Source: Dialister sp. UBA7295
GTDB lineage: Bacteria > Bacillota > Negativicutes > Veillonellales > Dialisteraceae
DNA length: 64,000 nucleotides
Direction of reading: 5' to 3'
Assembly: GCA_002471975.1 (NCBI GenBank)
Contig: DKQZ01000090.1
Location: forward strand, 9,945 to 73,944
In this document: positions 45,532 through 53,580 of the stretch, piece by piece
Layout of the letters: every line of letters begins with the position of its first letter
Numbering within the stretch: position 1 is the first letter of the stretch
Made by a program: the position numbers and the translations under genes
Notes under the pieces: generated by a model
What the model saw: only the letters and a program-made list of their open reading frames with translations
What the model was told of the DNA's origin: nothing
Database searches by the model: none

Positions 45532-46530
45532 ATGAAAAAGTGGATGAAACTCGGTATGGCAGCAGCTTTGGCTTCGGCAGCCATTCTCTATGGAGGCTGC
45601 GGAAATGGCGGACAGGGAGGGAAACAGCAGCTTCCCCCCACGGATAAGCCGATTATCGCCGTTGTCCAGATCGTACAGCACGGTTCCCTGGATCAGGCAA
45701 ACCAGGGCTTTGTGGAAGGCCTGAAAAAGAGAGGCTATGATGAAAACAAAGTCTATTTCGACCAGCAGAATGCTCAGGGCGACCAGTCGAACCTGAAGAC
45801 CATCGTCTCCCGGTTCAAAGCGGAAAAACCAAAACTGATCTGCGCCATCGCCACTCCGGCAGCTCAGGCAGCAGCCAATGAAATCAAGGATATTCCCATC
45901 GTCGGAACGGCCATTACCGACTATACTACCGCCAAACTGGTCAAAAACGATGAACATCCCGGCGGCAATGTGACCGGCGTATCCGATCTGGCCTCCATCG
46001 ATGCCCAAATGGATCTGGGCCGGGCCCTCATTCCGAATGCGAAGACTGTCGGCCTCATCTACTGCTCTTCCGAAGTCAATTCCGAAGTCCAGGCCAACAT
46101 GATGAAGGAATACTGCAAAAAGAACAAACTCTCCGTGGAAGAACGGACAGTCAACAACGTCAATGATATCCAGCAGGTAGCGGAATCGCTGGTGGGAAAA
46201 GTCGATTTCATCTACGTTCCCACCGATAACACCCTGGCTTCCGCCATTCCGACCCTCATGAAGATTACGGACGCCAACAAGATTCCTGTCATCGTAGGGG
46301 CCGATATCATGGCAAAAGACGGAGCCCTGGCAGCCCTTTCCGTAGACTACTACAAACTGGGTCTCCAGACCGGCGAAATGGCAGCCGATATTCTGGATGG
46401 AAAAATCAAACCGGAAACGGCGCCCATCCAGCACCAGAAAGAATATACCATCGTGATCAACAAGAAAGATGCGGAAATCCTGGGGATAAAGATTCCGGAT
46501 GAAATCGCAAAGAAAGCACAGATGGTATAA
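45532..46530 (+). CDS. ABC transporter substrate-binding lipoprotein (TrpX-like), copy 1
   Basis: A 332-residue lipoprotein of the ABC_sub_bind family. The lipobox is L-Y-G-G-C with Cys at residue 23. Typical features are IAVVQIVQHGSLDQANQGF, YFDQQNAQGDQSNL, ATPAAQAAANEIKDIPIVG and GVSDLASIDAQ. Members such as TrpX bind aromatic amino acids. The gene starts 17 bases after the PheC-like gene, so it shares the T-box transcript. Its close paralogue follows after the heptamer array. No permease or ATPase gene is adjacent, although both usually follow in trpXYZ-type loci. Confidence 0.87.
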   Translation: MKKWMKLGMAAALASAAILYGGCGNGGQGGKQQLPPTDKPIIAVVQIVQHGSLDQANQGFVEGLKKRGYDENKVYFDQQNAQGDQSNLKTIVSRFKAEKPKLICAIATPAAQAAANEIKDIPIVGTAITDYTTAKLVKNDEHPGGNVTGVSDLASIDAQMDLGRALIPNAKTVGLIYCSSEVNSEVQANMMKEYCKKNKLSVEERTVNNVNDIQQVAESLVGKVDFIYVPTDNTLASAIPTLMKITDANKIPVIVGADIMAKDGALAALSVDYYKLGLQTGEMAADILDGKIKPETAPIQHQKEYTIVINKKDAEILGIKIPDEIAKKAQMV

Positions 46531-46544
46531 GGAAATATTTCTAT

Positions 46545-46691
46545 AGCAGTCAGTAGTCAGCCGTTAGCCGTTAGCAGTTAGCAGTTAGCCGTTAGCCGCT
46601 AGCCGTTAGCCGTTAGCGGTCAGTCGCCAGCCGCTGGCCGTCAGTAGTCAGCAGTTAGCAGTTAGCCGCTGGCAGTTAGTGATTAGTCAAA
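46545..46691. repeat. Largest heptamer array, about 21 units (AGCCGTT type)
   Basis: An unbroken 7-base register from AGCAGTC through AGTAGTC, AGCCGTT, AGCAGTT, AGCCGCT, GGCCGTC to AGTGATT and AGTCAAA. Changes are nearly all transitions at fixed positions (C/T, A/G). It lies exactly between the two paralogous binding-protein genes. Confidence 0.9.
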
Positions 46692-46770
46692 ATGATTACG
46701 CATCTCCGGCAGGAAATACAGAAGACTGGAAGGCCGGGAATTAAAATGGGATGGAAGGATAGGAGAATAT

Positions 46771-47766
46771 ATGAAAACATGGATGAAACTTGGAATAGCA
46801 GCCGCATTGGCAGCATCAGCACTGATTTACGGAGGCTGCGGGGGAGACAAAGGGGCATCATCCTCTGCTTCCTCTTCGGGAAAACCGATTGTAGCCGTGG
46901 TACAGCTCGTGGAACACGGGTCTCTGGACCTTGCCAATAAAGGCTTCATGGATGGTATGAAAGAAAGGGGCTACACGGAAGACAAAGTTCATTTCGACCA
47001 GCAGAATGCCCAGGGGGACCAGGCCAACCTGAAATCCATCGCCTCCCGCTTTGCTTCGGAAAAGCCGAAACTCGTCTGCGCCATTACGACTCCTGCCGCC
47101 CAGACCATGGCCAATGAAATCAGGGATATCCCCATCGTGGGGACCTGCATTACCGACTACGTCACGGCCAAACTGGTGAAGTCCAATGACGCTCCCGGCG
47201 GCAATGTGACCGGCGTATCCAACCTGACCCCCATCGAGCCCCAGATGCAGCTGGCCCTCTCCCTCATGCCGAATGCGAAAAAAGTAGGCCTCATCTATAC
47301 GGCTAGCGAAGTCAATTCCGAAGTCCAGGCCAATATGCTCCGGGGTTACTGCAAAGAACATGGCCTCACCGTGGAAGAAAGGACCATTCATTCCGTCAAC
47401 GACATCCAGCAGGTGGCCGAATCCCTCATGGGGAAAGTGGATATCATTTATGTGCCCACCGATAATACCGTAGCCTCCGCCATGGCCAACCTGGTCAAGA
47501 TTACGGATCCCCACAAGATTCCGGTCTTCGCAGGCGCTGAAATCATGGCCAAAGACGGAGCTCTGGCCTCCCTTTCCGTAGATTATTACAAACTGGGCAT
47601 CCAGACCGGACACATGGCAGCGGATATCCTGGACGGCAAGAGCAAGCCGGAAACAAGGGCCATCGAGCACCAGAAAGAATTCCCCATCGTCATCAACAAA
47701 AAGACGGCCGAAAGCCTGGGAATCCAGATTCCGGAAGAAATAGCGAAGAAAGCGCAGATGGTGTGA
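46771..47766 (+). CDS. ABC transporter substrate-binding lipoprotein (TrpX-like), copy 2
   Basis: A 331-residue paralogue of the preceding lipoprotein, well over half identical, with the same lipobox position (IYGGC, Cys 23), VEHGSLDLANKGF, HFDQQNAQGDQANL, EVNSEVQANML and VPTDNTVASAM. The start follows AGGATAGGAG. The duplication, separated only by the heptamer array, points to tandem gene duplication with later change of binding site. Its substrate may differ from copy 1. No permease follows. Confidence 0.87.
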   Translation: MKTWMKLGIAAALAASALIYGGCGGDKGASSSASSSGKPIVAVVQLVEHGSLDLANKGFMDGMKERGYTEDKVHFDQQNAQGDQANLKSIASRFASEKPKLVCAITTPAAQTMANEIRDIPIVGTCITDYVTAKLVKSNDAPGGNVTGVSNLTPIEPQMQLALSLMPNAKKVGLIYTASEVNSEVQANMLRGYCKEHGLTVEERTIHSVNDIQQVAESLMGKVDIIYVPTDNTVASAMANLVKITDPHKIPVFAGAEIMAKDGALASLSVDYYKLGIQTGHMAADILDGKSKPETRAIEHQKEFPIVINKKTAESLGIQIPEEIAKKAQMV

Positions 47767-47813
47767 GTCCGGGTCAATTGGCATGAATATGGACAGGCGA
47801 ACATGGAGATTTT

Positions 47814-47937
47814 CATGATTCGTGATTCGTGACTCGTGGTTCGTGAAGGTGGCGCCCCTTTCGGGGCGCCATTTTTATATGGGGGTATCTCACAAAGAGC
47901 TGATCGTGGACCGTGATCCGTGGTCCGTGAAGGCGAT
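47814..47937. repeat. Two heptamer arrays around a terminator
   Basis: CATGATT, CGTGATT, CGTGACT, CGTGGTT, CGTGAAG (47814-47848), then a terminator, then ATCGTGG, ACCGTGA, TCCGTGG, TCCGTGA, AGGCGAT (47903-47937). Both arrays run in the same direction. Confidence 0.75.
47849..47877 (+). terminator. Terminator after the second TrpX-like gene
   Basis: TGGCGCCCC-TTTC-GGGGCGCCA followed by T5. Confidence 0.9.
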
Positions 47938-48143
47938 GCCCTTTGGGCGTCATTTCTAAAGCGGCGAGACATGGTGAGATGCATTTTAAAATTGACCGGG
48001 GAGATTTTATCCATAAAAACTCAAACAAAAATGGACGATTTTACTGGAATGTGAATCCCTTCATGATGTATAATACTTATTAGGTATATCCCGCAATAAA
48101 TCATGAGGCAGATATACGAAAAAATGGTAAAGAAGGCGGGGCT

Positions 48144-48833
48144 GTGTCAGAAATCGAGACAAGGTTAGCCCATGTAATGGACCGCATTCGGGCCGCGGAA
48201 AAGCGGTCTCCCTATGGCCAGAAAGTGACCCTGGTGGCGGTGACGAAGTTCCATCCTTTAGAGGATATGGAAGAAGTCATCGGCCTCGGTGTCAAGGAGG
48301 TCGGGGAAAACCGGGTCCAGGAAATGGAAGGGAAATATAAAGCCCTCACGGTTCCGGTGAGATGGAATCTGCAGGGTCATTTACAGAAGAACAAAGTCAA
48401 AAAGGCAGTGGCCATGGCCGATCTGATTCAATCCGTGGATTCCCTCTCCATTATGGAGGAAATCGATAAACGGGCAGGAGAAATCGGCAAGGTGCAGGAC
48501 GTGCTCCTGGAATTCAATATTTCCGGAGAAGAATCAAAGACCGGGCTCACACCGGATTCGCTGGAAGAGGCGGCTGAAAAAGCCGGCAATCTCTCCCATA
48601 TCCGGGTGGTGGGGCTCATGTGCATGGCCCCGGAGTACGAAGACGTGGAATTGACCCGTCCCGTATTCAGGGAAGGGCACCGGCTCTTTGAAGCACTGAA
48701 AGAAAAATTTCCAAAGGGACAGATTTCAATTTTATCAATGGGCATGACCCATGATTTTGAAATAGCAATTGAAGAGGGCGCCAATATGGTGCGGATTGGT
48801 ACCGCGATTTTCGGGCCAAGGCAGTATCACTAG
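48144..48833 (+). CDS. yggS: YggS-family pyridoxal phosphate homeostasis protein
   Basis: A 229-residue cytoplasmic PLP-binding protein (YlmE in Bacillus). The PLP lysine is in VTLVAVTKFHPLEDM near residue 34; other family motifs are VGENRVQEM near residue 53, WNLQGHLQKNK and SMGMTHDFEIAIEEGANMVRIG at the end, given here in parts (SMGMTHDFE, MVRIGTAIFG). It balances free PLP. The start is GTG at 48144 with AAGGCGGGG upstream. It opens the division cluster yggS-sepF-sepF2, the usual Firmicute order. Confidence 0.93.
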   Translation: MSEIETRLAHVMDRIRAAEKRSPYGQKVTLVAVTKFHPLEDMEEVIGLGVKEVGENRVQEMEGKYKALTVPVRWNLQGHLQKNKVKKAVAMADLIQSVDSLSIMEEIDKRAGEIGKVQDVLLEFNISGEESKTGLTPDSLEEAAEKAGNLSHIRVVGLMCMAPEYEDVELTRPVFREGHRLFEALKEKFPKGQISILSMGMTHDFEIAIEEGANMVRIGTAIFGPRQYH

Positions 48834-48843
48834 GAGGATTAGC

Positions 48844-49347
48844 ATGAGCTTACTTGATAAATTTAAAGATCAGTTTGTCGACCGCGACGATGACGAAAGA
48901 GAAGACGAAGAAGAACTGGAAGAAGAGGAAGAAGCCACAAATCCGGCTGCTCCCGTTCCGCCCCGTCCGGCATCCGTAAACCCGGGAAGAGCTATTGCCA
49001 GAAGCGCAGCTCCCCGTCAGGCCGCAAAGCCCTATACCATGGTCGTCGTCAACCCGAAGACCTATGCGGATGCAGAAAAAATTGGCGACCATCTGAAGGC
49101 TATGCGTCCGGTGGTCATGAACATGGAAAAAACCGATGCCGATGAAGCTCAGCGCATCGTCGATTTCGTACAGGGCATCATGTATGCTCTTGACGGCCGT
49201 ATCGACCAGATTTCCGAAAGCATTTATCTCTGCGCGCCGAATAATATGAGCGTATCCCGTGAAAATTTCGCAGCCTACTCCGAGCAGGCTCCGTCTGCTC
49301 CCCAGTGGAACGCTCAGCCTCAGGGACCTGAGGCGCCTCAGGCTTAA
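48844..49347 (+). CDS. sepF: Cell division protein SepF
   Basis: A 167-residue SepF. The N-terminus MSLLDKFKDQF is the membrane-binding amphipathic helix, followed by an acidic linker (DDDEREDEEELEEEEE) and a Pro/Ala stretch. The core domain has VVVNPKTYADAEKIGDHLK near residue 78, VMNMEKTDADEAQRIVDF and IYLCAPNNM. SepF tethers FtsZ to the membrane and bundles it into rings. The ATG at 48844 follows AGGAGG by 6 bases. The next gene, a second SepF, overlaps its stop codon by one base. Confidence 0.94.
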   Translation: MSLLDKFKDQFVDRDDDEREDEEELEEEEEATNPAAPVPPRPASVNPGRAIARSAAPRQAAKPYTMVVVNPKTYADAEKIGDHLKAMRPVVMNMEKTDADEAQRIVDFVQGIMYALDGRIDQISESIYLCAPNNMSVSRENFAAYSEQAPSAPQWNAQPQGPEAPQA

Positions 49348-49775
49348 TGTCCATCTTTTCGAACGGTCTTCAGTGGCTGAAAGGCCAGTTTGAAGAAACC
49401 GGCGAAGACAGGGACTATGAGGAACAGGATGAGACTTATGAGGATGATGGAAATATTTCGCGGGCAGGCGCGCTGCCGGCGAGGAGCATTCGTCCCCAGG
49501 AAGTAGTCATCATGGTTCCGGGCTCTTATGGCGATGCCCGCCGTGCTGTGGAAGCGTTGGAAAAAGGCATGACCGTCATGGTGCTCCTGTCTGATAATGT
49601 AAATGATGAAGTGGCCAGCCGTTTCGTGGATTTCATGAGCGGTGCCGTCTGCATGTGTCATGGGGACGTCATGCTGGTGAGTGCGGATGTCCTCATCTGC
49701 GTGCCGGATACGGTGGACCTTCATGAAGACAGACTGGCTTTTGTATCGGGCATTCCTACCTGGAAAGGACCCTGA
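49347..49775 (+). CDS. Second SepF-like protein
   Basis: A 142-residue SepF paralogue. It keeps an amphipathic start (MSIFSNGLQWLKGQF), an acidic linker (EQDETYEDD) and a shortened core with VVIMVPGSYGDARRAVEALEKG, VMVLLSDNVNDEVASRFVDF and VSADVLICVPDTVDL. The conserved NMEKT-type segment of SepF is replaced by MVLLSDN. Its ATG shares one base with the sepF stop codon, so translation is coupled. It may form mixed SepF polymers or act as a modulator. Confidence 0.82.
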   Translation: MSIFSNGLQWLKGQFEETGEDRDYEEQDETYEDDGNISRAGALPARSIRPQEVVIMVPGSYGDARRAVEALEKGMTVMVLLSDNVNDEVASRFVDFMSGAVCMCHGDVMLVSADVLICVPDTVDLHEDRLAFVSGIPTWKGP

Positions 49776-49777
49776 AT

Positions 49778-50575
49778 ATGAAGAAAATACTGCTCGTTGG
49801 CTGCGGAGCCATGGGAGGCGCCATTCTTTCCGGCTGCCTTGCCAAAGGGCTCTGGAAAAAGGAAGAAGTATACCTGAAGGAACATTCCCTTGAGGCTTCA
49901 AAGGAAAAAGCGGCCCGCTACGGCGTCAATATTTCCCAGGATGGAAGTATTGCATCGGATGCGGACATGGTCATTGTGGCAGTAAAGCCGAATATCGTTC
50001 TCGGTGTGTTGGAAGAAATTTCAAAGTACAAACCCCGCCGCGTGCTTTCCATTGCGGCTGCGGTCACTCTGGAAACGTTGGAAAATAATCTTCCTGAAGG
50101 TACCGAAGTCATTCGCTGTATGCCGAATACCCCGGCTTCCGTGGGAGAAGGCATGGCTGCCATTGCGGCAGGAAAACTGACAAGTAATGAATTCCTTTCG
50201 GAAGCGGTGGAAATATTCAATGCTCTCGGAAAATCAGCCGTCGTGACAGAACGGCAGCTAGACGAACTGGGCGCTCTTTCGGGAGCCGGTCCGGGATATG
50301 CCTTTGTCATCATTGACGCTCTTTCCGACGCAGGAGTACTCATCGGACTTCCGAGAAAACTTGCCATCCAGGCAGCTGCCCAGACTCTTTATGGAGCAGC
50401 CAAAATGGTCCTGGAAACGGGAAAACATCCTGCCGAGCTCCGGGACCAGGTGACAAGTCCCGGCGGCACGACGATTGCCGGCATTTATGCCATGGAACAG
50501 GGAGGCCTCCGGGCGGCCCTGATTGACGGCGTCAAAGCATGCCTGGATAAATCGGACGCTATGGCAAAGAAATAA
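49778..50575 (+). CDS. proC: Pyrroline-5-carboxylate reductase
   Basis: A 265-residue NADPH enzyme completing proline synthesis. The N-terminal Rossmann motif is LLVGCGAMGGAIL near residue 5. The substrate side shows VIRCMPNTPASVGEGM near residue 110, and the C-terminal dimer domain has LSGAGPGYAF, LRDQVTSPGGTTIAG and ALIDGVKACLDKS. It starts two bases after the second sepF gene, taking the place ylmG has in many relatives. Proline synthesis genes proA and proB are not in the window. Confidence 0.95.
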   Translation: MKKILLVGCGAMGGAILSGCLAKGLWKKEEVYLKEHSLEASKEKAARYGVNISQDGSIASDADMVIVAVKPNIVLGVLEEISKYKPRRVLSIAAAVTLETLENNLPEGTEVIRCMPNTPASVGEGMAAIAAGKLTSNEFLSEAVEIFNALGKSAVVTERQLDELGALSGAGPGYAFVIIDALSDAGVLIGLPRKLAIQAAAQTLYGAAKMVLETGKHPAELRDQVTSPGGTTIAGIYAMEQGGLRAALIDGVKACLDKSDAMAKK

Positions 50576-50615
50576 ATGAAATAAAACCCGGCTGGCGGAT
50601 TTTATTTTAATGGTT

Positions 50616-50662
50616 AACCGCCGCCTGGAGAGCAAAGTTCTGCAGGCGGCGGGTTGTTTTTA
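50616..50662 (+). terminator. Terminator after proC
   Basis: AACCGCCGCCTG pairs with CAGGCGGCGGGTT, followed by GT5. Confidence 0.85.
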
Positions 50663-50838
50663 TGAGAACTGACTTATCGTCACCATTTGGCACTTTTCAT
50701 CTGAATTTTGCAGAATGGTAAGTGGTAAGTGAAGGTGACGCGCGTCAGAAAATGAAGCGCGCATATATAGACGGGTCAGGGGAAAGGATTTCCTTTTCCT
50801 GTGACTGCTTATTGATTCAGATTGTTCAAGAGGATGGA

Positions 50839-51630
50839 ATGAAAGACAGAGAAAAGATCCTTAAGTTTTTTGCTGCCGGCGGCGATGAGGCCAAAGAAAT
50901 GGCCATCCGTCTGCTGGATCTGGCAGATTCCGTGGAGCGGGGACGGCCTTTTGCCGTAGGTCCTTTCATGGCGCCCTATGCCCGTCAGATCGGGCAGACC
51001 ATTGCGGCCCACATGAAGACGGTGACGGCGGCCAGCTTCGGCGGTTTCCATGAAGCGGAGCGAATCCGTATTTCCTTTAAAAGCAATGATTATGAAGGGC
51101 CTGTGGACTATGGCGTTTCCCTGCTGTCGGTGACCTGGGACGGCAGGTATCGTCTCATCGGACACCGGGACGTGCTGGGAAGTCTCATGGGCCTGGGTAT
51201 TGACCGGTCCATCCTGGGGGATATCCTCATGCAGGGGTCCGGCTGTCAGGTAGTCTGCGATAAAACCATGGCAGGATGGCTTATCGATAATTTCCATAAA
51301 GTGGCCATGGTTCCCGTAAAAGTGGAAGAAATACCGCTTTCCGAAATCCAGCCCCCAAAGCAGACGGCCAAAGAAGTGAGGGCCACGGTAGCCTCTCTCC
51401 GGCTGGATGCCGTGGGAGCTGCGGGATTTGGCATTTCCCGGTCAAAAATGGTGCAGGCCGTGGAAGATGAGCGGACCGAAGTGAACTGGGTCCCTGCCAA
51501 AAGCCCCTCCCAGGCCGTGAAGGCAGGAGATATCATCAGCATCCGGGGCCGGGGACGCATAGAAATCGTGGAACAGACCGGAATGAGCAGGAAAGGCCGG
51601 ATCGGACTGCTGATTAATAGATATAAGTAA
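50839..51630 (+). CDS. ylmH: S4-domain RNA-binding protein YlmH (RqcP family)
   Basis: A 263-residue protein of the YlmH family. The ATG at 50839 is chosen because AAGAGG lies 6-10 bases upstream and the length then equals the family's. The N-terminal part has FFAAGGDEAKEMAIRLLDLAD, shown here as two pieces (FFAAGGDEAKEM, AIRLLDLAD), the middle RDVLGSLMGLGIDRSILGDI, and the C-terminal S4 domain runs from VASLRLDAVGAAGFGISRSK to IISIRGRGRIEI. In Bacillus RqcP/YlmH works with RqcH in ribosome-associated quality control. It sits in its usual place before divIVA. Confidence 0.92.
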   Translation: MKDREKILKFFAAGGDEAKEMAIRLLDLADSVERGRPFAVGPFMAPYARQIGQTIAAHMKTVTAASFGGFHEAERIRISFKSNDYEGPVDYGVSLLSVTWDGRYRLIGHRDVLGSLMGLGIDRSILGDILMQGSGCQVVCDKTMAGWLIDNFHKVAMVPVKVEEIPLSEIQPPKQTAKEVRATVASLRLDAVGAAGFGISRSKMVQAVEDERTEVNWVPAKSPSQAVKAGDIISIRGRGRIEIVEQTGMSRKGRIGLLINRYK

Positions 51631-51660
51631 AATTGGCTTTGAACTCAATTGGGATGAAAA

Positions 51661-51788
51661 GTTATCAGTTATCAGTTAATAGTTATCAGTTGCATTGTAC
51701 CCAGGCGGGCATCGGGACTTTTGTCTCACAAAGTCTATTCGCTGTTTGTGGGAAACTGATAACTGATAACTGCTAACTATTAACTTCT
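51661..51788. repeat. Inverted pair of heptamer arrays enclosing a copy of the GCATTG element
   Basis: GTTATCA, GTTATCA, GTTAATA, GTTATCA, GTTGCAT (51661-51695) pair with AACTGAT, AACTGAT, AACTGCT, AACTATT, AACTTCT (51754-51788). Between them lies GCATTGTACCCAGGCGGGC with the following GGGACTTTTGTC, close to 13632-13665. The whole can fold as a stem of about 30 bp with a 60-base loop. Confidence 0.75.
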
Positions 51789-51845
51789 CACCTATAGTAA
51801 TCGTATATCATAGAATTCAAGTCGTACTAAAAAAAGGAGAACCAC

Positions 51846-52460
51846 ATGATCACACCGATGGATATTCATAATAAGACCTTTTCCCGCCAGATCCGCGGGT
51901 ATTCCCAGGATGAGGTGAATGCATTCCTGGAAGAACTGGCCACGGACTATGAGAAAATTTACCGGGAACACCGGGAAATGGAAGAGGAAATGGACGGCAT
52001 CCGCACGAAACTCCGGAATTATGAAAAAATGGAATCCACCATGTCCAATACCCTGATTATGGCCCAGGAAACGGCAGACAACCTGAAGAAGATCGCCCAT
52101 CAGGAAGCGGACCTTTCCATCAAGGAAGCCCAGACCGAAGCCCATAAAATCGTGGCCGATGCAGAAGCAGCCCGTCAGCGGATGAATGAAGATCTCCTGA
52201 AGACGGAAGGGGATATGAACCTTTACATCGCCAAACTTCTTTCCAACTGCAAATCCGCTCTCGCCATGATCGAAGCAGCCAAAGGAGTCCAGGCGCCCCA
52301 GCCCGTTTCCGACGGCACACAGCAATCTTCTGCAGAATCCGCACAACCGGCAGGAGGAGAGTCTCCGGAAGAGACTCCGGCAGAAGAAGATCCTTACTCC
52401 GGAAACCTTTTTGACCAGGCTGCAGCCACCGTGGCAAAATCTGAAGCCCCGAAGGAATAA
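51846..52460 (+). CDS. divIVA: DivIVA-family cell division/polarity protein
   Basis: A 204-residue coiled-coil protein. The N-terminal lipid-binding domain reads MITPMDIHNKTFSRQIRGY and then SQDEVNAFLEELATDYEK, the DivIVA signature. Coiled coil spans residues 35-150, and the tail is Pro/Glu/Ser-rich and variable. It gathers at curved membrane near septum and poles. AAAAGGAG precedes the ATG. It is separated from ylmH by 215 bases holding the inverted heptamer pair. speE follows 4 bases downstream. Confidence 0.93.
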   Translation: MITPMDIHNKTFSRQIRGYSQDEVNAFLEELATDYEKIYREHREMEEEMDGIRTKLRNYEKMESTMSNTLIMAQETADNLKKIAHQEADLSIKEAQTEAHKIVADAEAARQRMNEDLLKTEGDMNLYIAKLLSNCKSALAMIEAAKGVQAPQPVSDGTQQSSAESAQPAGGESPEETPAEEDPYSGNLFDQAAATVAKSEAPKE

Positions 52461-52464
52461 AGCT

Positions 52465-53319
52465 ATGGAAAAGCAGTACGTCACCGAGTGGGCCAATCCC
52501 AATCTGGGCCTTACCCTCCAAATCACGAAAATGATTCATGAGGAAGAGACCCCTTTCCAGCACATCCAGATCGCCGATACCCTGCAGTATGGACGAATCC
52601 TCATCCTGGACGGCGTTTTCCAGACTTCTGTCAAAGATGAATGGACCTATCACGAAATGATTTCCCATGTGCCCCTCATGCTCCATCCCCATCCTGAACG
52701 GGTGCTCATCATCGGTGGGGGAGACGGCGGAGTGGCAAGGGAAGTATGCCGTCATGACTGCGTACGGCAGGTGGACCTCTGCGATATTGACGGAAGGGTC
52801 ATCGAACTGTCAAAGGAATATTTCCCCACCATTTCCAGAGTGCTGAACGATCCCCCGGAAAAACTTCACGTCCATGTGGGAGACGGCATTGCCTTTGCAA
52901 AGACCGTGAAAGATTTCTACGATATCATCATCATCGACTGCTCCGATCCCATCGGACCGGGAGAAGGACTCTTTACCCGCAATTTCTACAAGAGCGCCTT
53001 TGTCGCCCTCCGGGAAGACGGACTCATCGTGCAGCAGACGGAGTCTCCCATCGTCCAGCAGAAAACGGTGCATGACGTCTTTGAAGCCATGGGAGACGTA
53101 TTCCCCATTGTCCGCATGTACTACTCCCATGTGCCCATTTACCCCGCCTGCCTCCACTCCTTCATGATGGCTTCGAAGAAATACGATCCCCTCACGAAGG
53201 AAGCCAGAAAAGACGCTCCTTCGCCCATGAAATATTACAATGAGGACATCCAGAAGAGCTGCTTTGTCCTTCCCAATTTCATCAAAGAGCTTCTCTATAA
53301 GGGACATTTGAGCTTCTGA
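52465..53319 (+). CDS. speE: Polyamine aminopropyltransferase (spermidine synthase)
   Basis: A 284-residue SpeE. Family patterns: LILDGVFQTSVKDEWTYHEM near residue 50, the S-adenosyl pocket VLIIGGGDGGVAREVCRH near residue 80, the catalytic Asp in IIIDCSDPIGPGEGLF near residue 157, and IYPACLHSFMMASK. It moves an aminopropyl group from decarboxylated SAM to putrescine. The start at 52465 follows GAAGGA by 8 bases and lies 4 bases after divIVA, an unusual operon partner. No SAM decarboxylase gene is in the window. Confidence 0.95.
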   Translation: MEKQYVTEWANPNLGLTLQITKMIHEEETPFQHIQIADTLQYGRILILDGVFQTSVKDEWTYHEMISHVPLMLHPHPERVLIIGGGDGGVAREVCRHDCVRQVDLCDIDGRVIELSKEYFPTISRVLNDPPEKLHVHVGDGIAFAKTVKDFYDIIIIDCSDPIGPGEGLFTRNFYKSAFVALREDGLIVQQTESPIVQQKTVHDVFEAMGDVFPIVRMYYSHVPIYPACLHSFMMASKKYDPLTKEARKDAPSPMKYYNEDIQKSCFVLPNFIKELLYKGHLSF

Positions 53320-53352
53320 TTATATAAAAGGATGGATAACTGTTTTGGAAAT

Positions 53353-53472
53353 AGTTATCAGTTCACAGTTCGCAGTTCTCAGTGGTTGTGCCGCGCATCA
53401 AATTGGATGGCGCGGCTTTTTATTTCTAAAAATTTTCCTTCACTGCGAACTGATAACTGATAACTGAGAACT
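53353..53472. repeat. Inverted pair of heptamer arrays around a terminator
   Basis: AGTTATC, AGTTCAC, AGTTCGC, AGTTCTC, AGTGGTT (53353-53387) pair in part with GCGAACT, GATAACT, GATAACT, GAGAACT (53445-53472). The speE terminator lies between them. Confidence 0.75.
53390..53421 (+). terminator. Terminator after speE
   Basis: GCCGCGC pairs with GCGCGGC, followed by T5. Confidence 0.85.
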
Positions 53473-53528
53473 TCCCGCCTTCAGTCCGCCCTCATAATCA
53501 TAGTTTTATACCTTGTTTTTAAAGATAA

Positions 53529-53556
53529 TAAAAAAACGCCTGCCGGAGCAGGCGTC
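53529..53556 (-). terminator. Terminator of the TetR gene at 53581
   Basis: On the minus strand ACGCCTGC-TCCG-GCAGGCGT is followed by a T7 run, 25 bases after the stop codon. Confidence 0.85.
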
Positions 53557-53580
53557 AATTTTAAGCTGTGGGGGAATGTT

